From: Pomacea canaliculata
Taxonomy: Eukaryota > Mollusca > Gastropoda > Architaenioglossa > Ampullariidae
NCBI RefSeq assembly: GCF_003073045.1
Contig: NC_037597.1
Span: forward strand, 4,708,717 to 4,772,716
Length of the DNA stretch: 64,000 bases
Direction of reading: 5' to 3'
Shown: one piece after another, positions 23,601 to 33,957 of the stretch
How the letters are laid out: every line of letters begins with the position of its first letter
Position numbering within the stretch: position 1 is the stretch's first letter
Made by a program: the position numbers and the translations under genes
Notes under the pieces: model-generated
Database searches by the model: none
Seen by the model: the letters and a program-made list of their open reading frames with translations, nothing else
What the model was told of the DNA's origin: nothing

Positions 23601-26476
23601 GAACTAAATGTTTTAGTTTCCTTACAAAATGTCAAAGATATTACTCAAATACATTTACAGCTGGGATGATGATAATAATAATTCTTCTTATTAAACATAT
23701 TATTATTATTGGTCATACGTTCAGACTTTGATATCCACACAATGAAGTAGAGTTTGTTTTCAAAAGAGGTTTCATAGCAAGCACCGAACTCAGAGACACA
23801 GACATAGGAGTGATACATAATTCCCGATTGCATCTTACTGTTCAACACCTGTAAATACTAGGGTCAGTCATACTCAGGTGTATGTGTGTATCAGATGAAT
23901 GGACACAGACCTGAGTCGGCTCGAGTTGTTCCCACTTGAGGGCGTTCTCCAGCACGGCCCAGTTGAGGTTGGCATGGATCCAGTCCCGGTACTTCTGCAG
24001 GTTTGGATCCACGTACTTCCACGAGTTGATGGCGCTTCCGAATGGAAAGGACTTCTTGGTCTGATTGATCTGTAACATGCACAGGTAAGTATATAACTAT
24101 ATCGTGTACAGTGATGTACATGTCCAATCACTTTATGAAACTTCAAAGGTGTAGTTCTCTCTTTGACTGTGTCCTTTGATCCATTAGGAAATGTTAACTG
24201 TATCTGTGTCACGTGAATTTCAAACACTGTTGCTGAAACGTTTAAAGTTTAATTTCTGTGGAACTAATGAGCCATAGGCTGTCACCTGCTCAGGTAACAA
24301 GGGCAGAAACTGTCTGCTAACTTTGGTTATTTGCCATTACTAGAATGTAATCGTTGTGCTTGATTTCACACCATGTTCCCTGCACCTCGCATCGGCCACC
24401 ACTGATCACAAATCACCAATCAACATGATACTGCCATAAAATGTGTATATGTGTGTGTCTATACTATGTCTATAGACAGTACTGACAGAAGAAGAGAACA
24501 TACCACAATTCTGACATCATGAAGTGAAACATCGCTTGGTGTAGTCACCCTGAGAAACATGCAAGAAACAGAAACTATCAGGATATACAAAATACCGACA
24601 CGTGCAGTCAAGTAGTTTACAACCCACCCACACAATTTATTTTTAATGTTAGTCTTTTCTGTTGGACGCTTTCATCTTCAAATACTGGACGTCAGTCATA
24701 AATAACTAGGAAGATAACGATGACATAGATGTCAGTAGAGAGACATCCAGGCTGGTCAGAACAGCAATAGACAGACTGGAGGTAGACAACAGATATATAC
24801 ATCCACAAAGGAAATATATATTATAATATAGAGTATATGTGTGTATGTGTGTGAGGGAGTATATATATATGTGAGTAGGTGGGGAGTGTGTGAGAGTGAA
24901 TGTATGTGGAATCGTGTTTACACTCTATCTATGCAGGAAACACAACCAAGAAAGAGGATTCTTACCGGAAGTTGATGTCGCTTTTTCTCACCCTGTTGAT
25001 GACCTCGTCAGTCCTCTGCCGCCAGTTGTCGCTGCTGACGTCCACTTCGGTCATGGTTGCCTGGTCCACGACGAAGTCGACTCCGGGTTCAGGTCCTTGG
25101 TAGTAGAAGGTTGCTGACTTGAAGGCTGCAACACAGAGCATCACCACCCAGTTCACACTACTCTTATACTCGGATCAGTGATCGCAAGGAGCAGTGACCA
25201 CGTGCCACCGTCTGCACGACACGAAGACTATTTGTACCTGTGAGACTAATGACGACCACAGGTACAGACTGTTAGCTTCAAACAACAGGTGAGCATCATC
25301 ATCTGCCGACCCATATTAATGATCAGTTCTGTCCCGTGACATCCTCCAGTCTCAAATATTTTCTTTGCAAGTAAGAACTCGTTTGGGACATTGATTCGTG
25401 ATAAATAATGTTTACCTTGAAATCAGTCTCCTGTTGCTGTACTGGCAGTCATTATTATTTTACTTGCTTCCTCGCCATATTTGTGTTTGCAATGAGACTC
25501 AATGCATTAACAAAAAATGGTTTCTGATATCTTGCACCCTTGCACCTAGAACTTTCCCGTCCTTTGCCGTATCTTCCTATTATGATTATGTCCCCTTGTC
25601 CATTTTCATTATTTCCTGTTACACTTTTATGACCATTTCCACTTACTAAAAGAACATTCAGCTTCATAAAATGTACAAGCCTTTGAAGTTTCAGTCTCAT
25701 TTAGTGTTTCTTCATCATTCCTAAATATAAATATAAACTGTGTTAATTGATAAGCTTTATAAGATGAACCGATGCGAGTATTTTAATTATTTTTAATCTT
25801 GCATCATGCCATAAATCTTCAAACCTTGACTAGGAGTCAGGAAGTCTCCCTGCATGAGCACCCATCCGTCAGCAAGGGTCACCATGTTACGCTGAGCCCC
25901 AGTGATGTAGGTAGAGCTTCCATCTGTAAATACAAACAATCGTGAGATTGGTGACCACACGCATTTGCGTGTAATTGTTGTTCTAAAATGACCCGTTGGA
26001 AACAATACATAACAACGAGTGCTAATTAGTCATATCCAATCAGTGTACACTTGCCTGTCAGAGCGAAGCTGATCTCCAACATGAGGGTGTGGCCGATGGT
26101 GGTGGGCAGCTGGTTGAGCAGCTTCATGTAGCTCTGCACCTTGTAGTAAGTCCCGGGCTTGAGCTGTACATCCTGAGATGGCCCCATGTAGGACTGGGTC
26201 CTGCAACATTCAGAATCAGTCTCAGAGACAGAGAACACAGGGAAGTATGGAGTTTGAAAGTGTGGAAAGTATGTCCAGTCACCTGCCAGACGCCTTGAGA
26301 GAATGAGCACCAAAGCGCGAGTCGCCTGGAGCAACAAGTTCACATTTGAAATTCCAGCAGTTCCAGTTGTTCATGGTCTCAAAGCCGCCATTGAGGAGCT
26401 GTTCTCCTCCCACAAGACAACTCAGCACAACCAGGAGGACGCTGGTCCTCGTCCACAGGTCCTCTGGTCTCAACAT
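20665..26476 (-). CDS. GH10 endo-1,4-beta-xylanase copy C (one frameshift in exon 9)
   Basis: Exons: 26283-26476, 26055-26200, 25825-25923, 24966-25125, 24504-24549, 23911-24069, 23374-23429, 22913-23050, 22192-22364, 21821-21931, 21196-21414, 20665-20886. The expected product is about 573 residues: signal peptide about 1-24, CBM4/9-like domain about 25-170, GH10 barrel about 175-500, C-terminal beta module 501-573. Predicted catalytic residues are Glu-342 (HWDVNNE) and Glu-444 (WATEL). Exon phases agree with A, B and D. Exon 9 has one extra base just after FWFQK, which would end translation soon after the acid/base Glu; everything else is open, so this is a fresh null allele or a sequencing indel. 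The start aligns with the ATG of A and B; an in-frame ATG lies 27 bp upstream. Intron 2 uses CAG|GCAAGT; intron 3 starts GTTTGA. Confidence 0.85.
22740..22815. repeat. SINE/LINE-tail-like repeat in intron 9 of copy C
   Basis: An AAT-rich run, then AAGGCAAGTGTTGTATAGCG and CATACTCACACTCCTAAGGA, resembling conserved 3' ends of animal SINE/LINE families. Identified by pattern memory only. Confidence 0.3.
23055..23148. repeat. (CA)n-rich microsatellite in intron 7 of copy C
   Basis: CA and CAAA repeats starting a few bases from the exon 8 acceptor of copy C, on the intron side. Confidence 0.88.
24130..24520. repeat. Intron 5 segment of copy C duplicated at 932-1320
   Basis: About 390 bp nearly identical to the left-end relic, beginning CACTTTATGAAACTTCAA and including CTGTCACCTGCTCAGG and ATCAACATGATACTGCC. 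It documents a C-like origin for the relic. Confidence 0.85.
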
Positions 26477-26567
26477 TGTCAGCAGTGACAGCAGGAATCG
26501 CACACCTTGCAGGTAGATGGGTCACCAACTGTAGCAACTGTCTGGCTCAGTATTAGTAACTCCCAGA

Positions 26568-26575
26568 CTTTTAAA
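26568..26575 (-). promoter_or_regulatory. TATA-like box of copy C
   Basis: Minus-strand TTTAAAAG about 92 bp upstream of the chosen ATG, at the position where B and D have TATAAAAG. A weaker match. Confidence 0.35.
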
Positions 26576-27491
26576 GACTCGTTATCAGGCTGTTTTTATG
26601 ATGTGGTTTCATAATTCAAAGTTGTACTTATCTGATTTAATTTTAGGTGCTTTGAACAATGTTTTTTGAATTTCTAAAAATACACATACAGTTCACTCTC
26701 TAACAATGGACTTATTTTAGTTCTAAAGCCGATTTAGGTTATCACGTGTCCCAAGGACATTTCCTGGAGACTTTCATCTGCCAAACTTTAGTGCCTGTCC
26801 ACAAGATGGCCTGTATACGAAGAAGATTCTACTTCTCAAAGCTTGAATAAGATTTCTTCGGACAGACACTGTGTTAAGGCAAGGTGAGTGCTGTCCCTTG
26901 TTCACACCCAAAGCAGAAGCGAAAGTAGAAACCACACACAGAGAGACCACACAGGTGGTGCTGATGATGTTGTGTGAGAAGTGATTCCACCTGAAGGCGA
27001 TTCCCACTATCAGGTGTATAGGGTATAGAGGATGAGAGGAGGGGTTTAGGTGTTGTCTACCTTTCTTCCCTCTCTGTTTTCAGTCTGTATGTCTGTATGT
27101 CCAAGCCATCCTTCCATGTGTCTACTTATATACAAGAAATGGCAGATATTTATGCCGCTACTTGCTTCATATTATTGTCACTAAAACAAATACAGTTATC
27201 CGGGAGCACAAACAGTCTGTCAGTGACCGGATGTTTCCAGGTATAGCTAGGTATCTCCAGTGTCTTCTAGGAGCGGAAGAGTGCATTGATCCATATTACT
27301 GGTAATGGCTGCCAGAAGAACACGTGTATTCTTTTTTTTTTTTTTGAGAAAATAATTTTTTTTACGCTAGAGCTTTCAGATCTTTAGAACAGTTCATCTG
27401 TTTATTTGTTGGTTCTTGTATATCGTTACATGGCTGCGCAAATTTCCTTGAAAAATATTTGTACGGTATGTGGATACACTAGAGTCTAGAG

Positions 27492-27937
27492 CAGTGATGC
27501 CCAACCTTTTTCGGCCTGCGGGCCATATCCATTTCGGACAGCCGTGTCGCGGGCCACTTCGCCGCAAAAATACAAAAAGGAAAAAAAAAATAGAGCAGAT
27601 AACATTTTTTATTAGAAACAAGTTGTACTTACCATTAATTATGTACTAATTAGTGGGAAATTTGAAGTTGTTTTCCCGAAACCAACTTCTGAATGTTCGG
27701 CCTCATCGTAGAGACACCAAGTCGGAGAACTGAATCGAAATGTTCGTCCATCGAAAAAAAGATTGAGAGACGCCCCTACGTAGGGATAAATACTTCTTCC
27801 TTTTTTTCGTTTTTTTTAAGGTCTTCTTTTATTACTAACATGCCGATTTCCTGCACTGTGGGCAGAAGTTTCGCGGGCCGGATGGCACCGCGTCGGGGGC
27901 CGGATATGGCCCGCGGGCCGTAGGTTGTGCATCCCTG
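27492..27937. mobile_element. hAT-like MITE, 446 bp, spacer between C and D
   Basis: The left end CAGTGATGCCCAACCT and right end AGGTTGTGCATCCCTG are inverted repeats, continuing inward as GGGCCATATC and GATATGGCCC. The flanking octamers GTCTAGAG and GTTTAGAC match at 6 of 8 bases, consistent with an old 8-bp target duplication. No transposase is present. Confidence 0.75.
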
Positions 27938-28150
27938 GTTTAGACCAACGGAAACAGTCGGACTAACTGACAGGTAGGTAGCTGCCACACTTCAATTTAA
28001 AGCAAGGTAATAAAAAAACTCCTCCGGTCAGGTGTGTCGTCACTGAACATCTACCGGCGTTCTCTTGACCTCGTGAACTCATCGTCTTCTGCTAGCATCA
28101 ACAGTCAAAACAGACACACCAACTAATTTCTTCCTGTTTTCCCAGCTGGT

Positions 28151-28156
28151 TTATTT
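28151..28156 (-). promoter_or_regulatory. Poly(A) signal of GH10 copy D
   Basis: Minus-strand AATAAA about 50 bp past the copy D stop codon. Confidence 0.5.
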
Positions 28157-28204
28157 ATTGCAATTTTATTTACATTTTCTGACCCTCTTGATCCTGTTGT
28201 GTAC

Positions 28205-28551
28205 TCAGGCGGTCACGTGGATGGTGACGGCGTGAGCGGCTTTGCCCAGGGTGAACCTCTGGGTGAGACTACTCTTGGCGCTGCCCTTGTACAGCACAGT
28301 GACCTCGTAGTCGCCGTGGAAACCGCGCACAGTATGCTGGGAGTTGGACGAGGTCGGGGTGAAGGTCTCATCGGTCATCCACTCCTCCTCCAGCAGATGC
28401 AGCACGCGCCTCCCCGCCGCCGTCAGCTGCAACACGCGCATGGATGTATGACATGGATGACATGGATGTAGGACAGAGAATACCTGGCCATAGGCTGGCA
28501 GTTATCTGCCCTTCTCGTTCTTATCTCAAGCATGTTTCCCCCTTATTATTA

Positions 28552-28629
<78 letters not shown>

Positions 28630-31600
28630 GACACAGAAAGCACGAGAGGTGCTAGGAGCAGAAGGTCTCACCTCCAGGTTGTCTCCCCGGACGAGGGCGG
28701 CCTTCTCGCCGGCATAGTGCGCCTGGTCCCAGAAGCCCCACAGGAGGATGCCGTCCACCGCCTCGTGGCCGTACAGGGCCCTCAGGGCTCGCTCGTAGTA
28801 GTCGGCTCTCTTGTTCTCGTCGTCCACCTCTACCGTCATCTCCGTGGCCCAGATGGACACGCCTGCCTGCTTGAGCGTGTCCAGGCGGTACTGCACACAC
28901 GTACACAGGTAAGCCACTTACAAACACACAGGTAAGCCACGTACACACGCACACAACGGCGGTACAGCGCCAACGTGACGTCACTAGTCGCACACATGTG
29001 ACGTCGCACAAAGGAAATGTATAGCAGGTTAAGGTCAAGTCAGAGTAGATGGAGGGTACTGAACCTACTAGACTTACCTTCACCAGGGCAGGGCTGGGCT
29101 CAAAGTTGTAGGCAAAGTGGGACTGTACCCCGATACCCCCGAGGCCAACGTTGGCAGCCTTGAACCTCTTCGCCTGCTCCAGGTAGGCCTTGACACACAC
29201 ACATATGATAAATTATGGGGTCGGTGTACAGAAAAAATATCTTTACGGTTCGCTAACGCTGAGACTACAATACACTGACATTGCTTTATTTACATGCGTA
29301 TGACAATCACCAAAATAAGCATTTTTTTACATGATGGCCTCACAGAAAGCAGGGAAGAGTATGTTTAACAGTAGAAGGCGAACAGTAATAAAGTAAACGA
29401 CTCACCTGTGTGACACCGCCACCGGCAACCACGCTGTACTCATTGAGGAAGAGAAGAGTATCCGGACAAGCTTTGTGCGCGATACGAAAGATTTCCAGGT
29501 CATAGTCACGGTCTTGGAGTCGATCCTGGAACCACCAGCCATGGAGGTTCTCGTTGTTGACATCCCAGTGCTGGAGGCTGACAGAGACAACAACATGTTA
29601 AGCACGCGCATCTCCCACAGAGAGAAAGTCACCGAGTCTTTCACACCTGACATTTGAAGGTTGTAGAAACGCTCATGGAAGGTACAAACAAACAAACAAA
29701 CAAACAAACAAACAAACAAACAAACAAACAACAAACAAACAAACAAACAAACAAACAAACAAACAAACAAACAAACAAACAAACAAACACACACACTTAC
29801 TAGCCTCGTGTCATGTTGCACACCTTCTCGATGTGTTGCTTGACTGTCGTTCGAAGCTGGTCGCCGGACAGTGCGCGGACCCATGGGGGGATAAAGTCTG
29901 TTGAGGCAGACCACACCAGATTGTGACCTCTGACCTTTATGCTGGGATTATGACAAGAAAGGACATCAGCACAATACTTTTGATTAATTTAACATAATGA
30001 CTTGAAATCAAAATTGTATGATGATGATGAAATCCAAACAGACCTGCACCGGAGCTCACTTTCCATGCTTGACTAGTGGGACAGTGGACATCGCAATGAA
30101 AGACAATCATCGAAAAGAGAAAAGACGAGGCAAGGTACGAGGAGCGCGCCAGCAGATAAAGAAAATCGAGCTTTCACGATGTTTTTCTTACCCATGACTT
30201 GTCAGGCCCTTGATGGTCCCCATTGCTGGTTCTGACTTAAAGTTACCCTGTAATAAAGTAAACAAACAACAAATTAACAATTTTCCTTCTGCGAACAGAA
30301 TGAAATGAATAGTTTTCATTGGCCAAAATTCATGTTGTGGTAGTCTTTACGATTGTAACCTGCTGAAATGTAATCTGTAAAACTCAGTTAATTTGTTCTT
30401 CATAACCAGTTCAGACAATCTGAGTTTCTCATGGTTAAAAGTGTCATGTAGGTGCATCCAGTGCTGCTAGGGAGGGTCACCTGGTCCCACTCCAGCATTG
30501 TCCACTTGAGGGCGTTCTCCAGCACGGCCCAGTTGAGGTGAGTGTGGATCCAGTCCCGGTACTTCTGCTGCGTGGAGTCCACGTACTTATACGCGCTGAC
30601 GGCGCTGCCAAAGGGGAAGGACTTCTTGGTCTGCTTGACCTGCAACATCCCCAGCACACGTGACAGATCCCTTATACACATTTACATAAGTTACAAGACC
30701 CTTTGCTGTTAAATGTTTTCTCAAAGCTGTCCAATTTTTTATGACGGCCACAACCCAGTACTGACAACATTCTGAACCGCACCTTAATTTGCACCTGTGA
30801 AGGTGTGACACCGGAGTCGGTCGTGATGCTGTAACAAAAAACACAAGCACACACATACACACACGGTTAAATAAAATATATTTTACGGGAACTAAAAATG
30901 GAAGTTAATATCAACATGACTTCCCAAAGCAGAATATTATTGTAATCTGAAGTGGACCTGGACTCTTGACTTCAAACAATGAGCAAATAAACATACAGTC
31001 AAATCTCCCTACTATGCCACCCCTCTACTATGCCACTCTCGGTATTATGCCACTTTTGCTCGGTCCCGACTATAAATTCAATGTAAAAAAAAATTTACTA
31101 TGCCACCCAGACTCTCGCTACTATGCCACTTTTTTGTGACTGTTAAAAGACACAAGTTGTGAAATTTCGCGCAGTGCTCGAATATTATACTCTATGGTAG
31201 TGTGGGACATCGCTGTTAGTGGGGATGGAACATAGCACGCACACAGGGAGGGTGGAGGCTGGCAATGTGGGGGGGGGGGGGTGGTGTCGCTGGCCGGGTG
31301 ACAGCCACGTGACAGAGGGAAGGTGTGAGGGGGTCGACTAGCGACAGGATGCAGGTGCGCGGATGTGGTTGGAAGGGGTGGAGGATGAAGAGGTGAGGGG
31401 GAGAATGAGAGGAGACAGCTAGCGACGATTCTTGAGAGCTTTGGACCAGACCTGGGCAAAGGCCTCCTGTCTGTGACCGGCCCGCCCACCCGCCCGCCAG
31501 TATATATACTATACATACAGTATTAGGTAAAACTGATTTAACTATATTAGTCCGGCCCTCTAAAACCATCCCAATTTCTCATGCAGCCCCTTGGGAAAAT

Positions 31601-33767
31601 TAATGGCCCACCCCTGCTTTGGACTGACGGGTAACTTGAGCAAATAAAGCCGTTTTTACGAACCCTCTTTACTATGCCACTCTCGCTACTATGCCACTTT
31701 TGCTCGGTCCCGGTAGGTGGCATAGTAGGGAGATTTGACTGTATTACATATTTTAGGATCTGTGTGTAAGGTTTGAACTCGAGCGACGAGAGAGGGTTAG
31801 TGTTTTACTCCGAGTCAGCAACTGAAGTCATATAAGGACCAAGGTGCTGGCCCTGTAAACAGATTGGGACTAGACGAAGGACCCCTATTTTGTGTGAAAG
31901 TTCATATCATCAATTATCTTTGTTATTTCAAAAGCTTTGAAAGACAAGCATATTTTACAGTGTGCACTACTCTGATGTTAGCAACATTAAGTTAACCATA
32001 GTAAGAACGGAATAAATAGTCAGACAATAGTCAGACATGAGTACACACTAACCGTAGATTGATATCACTTTTTCTCACGCGGTTGATGACTTCGTCCGTC
32101 TGCTGCCGCCAGTTGGCATCAGACAGATTTAACTCTGTGATGGACGCCTGGTCCACTGCAAACCCGACCCCAGGCGCAGGTCCTTGGAAGTAGAAGGTAG
32201 CGGAAGTGAAGGCTGTGGTGGAAAGGACAAGTCAGAAGTAAACATTATACAGCCATCATAATATCCTTTGGATAGTAATTGAAGACAAGAAGATTTTCTA
32301 GTATTGTCACCAGGGGCGCCTCTAGGCTCGTGGTGGCCGAGGGCAAAGAACGAAACGGTGGACCCTTCTCCCGCCAATGTCAATAAAACCAAGTGGCGGC
32401 CCGTAATATTCTCACAGACCGTTAGAATACTACACATACTGTATACTGCTCCGACTCTAGCAACATCAACACAGCGAATTAATTAGCAAGAAACAATTTT
32501 TCGGCCACATTGCCGTCAGCTGCGTCCTTATTTTCTCTTTCTGTTTTGTATTTCATATATATTGGCATGGCAGCCCCTGGAACTTGGCGGCCCTGTGCAG
32601 GTGCACAGTTTGCACTTGCCTAAGTCCACCCCTGTTGCTACATAGGCAATCATAGATTAATTAACAATCTTCAGAAAATGTTTCATTTTAAGTCGTGAAG
32701 CTACTTTCGATGAAAATATTTTTCTTTTTACTTCTGTGTTATGTACCAAGCATCCTCCAAAATTTCTTTTGCGCTTTGATAGTTGCAGAGTGTGGGGTGA
32801 AAATTATATTAACGGAAATTGTACAACACAATCTTTTCCTGATTATTCGCTAATTCATGCCAAACCTATGGTGGGAGCCTGGAGGTCTCCCTGCAGACAC
32901 ACCCATCCATCAGCCACCCTCAGCATGGGCTGCAGCGCGGCGTTCATGTAGGTGTTGCTGCCATCTGCTCGAAGAAACAACTGCTTTAACTGTTTTCACC
33001 CTCACACTAACATTGAGATGTTACAAGTTATCTGAAGTAATGTGTTGGAGTAATAGACCTTGGCGACTGATGTCCTGTCTTGTTTTATGTAATAAGGTTT
33101 ATACATACAAGAGATTACTTTCAAATATGTTTTCATCTTGCACTGTATTTTTATTTTACCGAACCTTGACCTAAAATTCAAAAAGACAAATGAAAGGGGA
33201 GACAACTGACCGGCAAAGGTAAAGCTGACCATGAGTTGCAGGGACTGGCCAACCGTGTTGGGCAGATCGTTGAGGATCTTCATGCAGCTCGAGACCCGGT
33301 AGGTCTGTCCTGGCTTCATCTGAACATTCTGGGACGGACCCATCCAGTCTTGTGTTCTGTCACAGGCCACGTACATACAGCGATGTGAGTGTGAGTGGTG
33401 CAATGTGACAAATTACAGTCACTCTCAACTCGGTGTAAAGGCCAAAGGTCAAAGTAAAAGATTCCATAGCCAAGAAGCTGGAGGGGCAGTGAACGTAAGG
33501 GGTTCATCGTATCTAGGAGATAGCTTGTGAAAAGGGATCATAATCATCATCATCCATTCATCCATCATCCATCATCCATCATCATCATCACCTTCCAGTG
33601 GCGCTCAGCGAGTGACTGCCAAAGCGCGAGTCGCCAGAGGCAATGAGCTGACACTGGAAATTCCAGCAGTTCCACCCGGACATAGACTCGAAGTCTCCAT
33701 TCTGCACGAGCTCGCCTGCGACAACGGAGAAGCAGACGGCCAAAGAAAGCAGCATCCAAGTAGCCAT
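28205..33767 (-). CDS. GH10 endo-1,4-beta-xylanase copy D, intact
   Basis: Twelve exons, all in phase: 33592-33767, 33211-33356, 32866-32964, 32053-32212, 30783-30828, 30481-30639, 30192-30247, 29801-29941, 29406-29577, 29078-29188, 28672-28890, 28205-28426 (TGA). They give 568 residues. MATWMLLSLAVCFSVVAG is a signal peptide; the CBM4/9-like domain follows (NGDFES; PGQTYRVSS; the VDQASITE end in exon 4). The GH10 barrel spans about 170-495 with FPFGSAV, GHNLVW, acid/base Glu-337 in HWDVNNE and nucleophile Glu-439 in WATEM; exon 12 adds the VRGFHGDY module. GH10 enzymes hydrolyse internal beta-1,4-xylosidic bonds, and gastropods are known to carry such genes for digestion. D is the most divergent copy, the only one with a GT donor in intron 2 (CCG|GTCAGT), and exon 8 is one codon longer. 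A 5'-UTR intron (about 33,780-33,865) is plausible because TTTTAG lies 10 bp before the ATG. Confidence 0.92.
28543..28626. repeat. (ATT)n microsatellite in intron 11 of copy D
   Basis: About 27 ATT units, ending about 45 bp from the exon 11 donor. Confidence 0.97.
29684..29788. repeat. (AAAC)n microsatellite in intron 8 of copy D
   Basis: About 25 CAAA units with one slip, ending about 12 bp from the exon 8 splice donor (GTTTG repeats on the transcribed strand). Confidence 0.97.
30996..31741. mobile_element. pogo/Tigger-type MITE, 746 bp, TA target site
   Basis: The ends CAGTCAAATCTCCCTACTAT and its inverted complement (31,717-31,741) are near-perfect 25-bp inverted repeats, flanked by TA on both sides as in Tc1/mariner-superfamily pogo/Tigger elements. 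Subterminal blocks ACTATGCCACT recur several times at each end. The interior has no transposase and contains a second, nested element at 31,447-31,616. It lies in intron 4 of GH10 copy D. Confidence 0.9.
31447..31616. mobile_element. hAT-type MITE family 2, nested copy, 170 bp
   Basis: The same family as 14,917-15,066 (CAGACCTGGGCAAAGG to GGCCCACCCCTG), with its own perfect 8-bp duplication CTTTGGAC at 31439-31446 and 31617-31624. It was inserted inside the pogo-type element, so it is the younger of the two. Confidence 0.92.
31795..31885 (+). repeat. Gastropod SINE-like repeat, copy 1
   Basis: AGTGTTTTACTCCGAGTCAG, then CTGGCCCTGTAAACAGAT, matching 43,005-43,130 in order and spacing. It sits beside the pogo-type element in intron 4 of copy D. 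Confidence 0.5.
32311..32634. mobile_element. Probable MITE, 324 bp, intron 3 of copy D
   Basis: Left end CAGGGGCGCCTCTAGGCTCG; the right end, read inverted, is CAGGGGTGGACTTAGGCAAG, matching at about 14 of 20 positions. Flanks (TTGTCAC and TTGCTAC) are similar but not an exact duplication. The CAGGGGCG/CACCCCTG ends suggest hAT-like ancestry. Confidence 0.6.
33542..33591. repeat. (ATC)n-type microsatellite abutting a splice donor
   Basis: ATC/ATCC repeats run up to the exon 1 splice donor of copy D; on the transcribed strand the intron begins GTGATGATGATG. Confidence 0.9.
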
Positions 33768-33949
33768 GATGTCGAGCCTAAAAGTAAAAACTGTCTGAAT
33801 ATTCTCTTGACCACAATGTCCAGTATGTCTTGAAAAATAGAACTTCACGAAGACCAGAAGATTACCAGCAACACTAGGCTTCAATTGTGTGGCGAGAATC
33901 CAGACAGGAGGCCTTCTTGGTTATTTGTGGCTGATTAGTGTGGAGGGGA

Positions 33950-33957
33950 CTTTTATA
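33950..33957 (-). promoter_or_regulatory. TATA box of copy D
   Basis: Minus-strand TATAAAAG about 180 bp upstream of the copy D ATG. The longer distance than in A-C fits a small 5'-UTR intron. Confidence 0.5.

Noticed and set aside
28444-28935. 163-codon plus-strand frame
   Set aside because: Antisense of GH10 copy D exon 11 plus the ATT microsatellite.
31121-31569. 131- and 117-codon minus-strand frames
   Set aside because: Low-complexity Pro/Ser/His sequence inside the pogo-type MITE, without transposase motifs.
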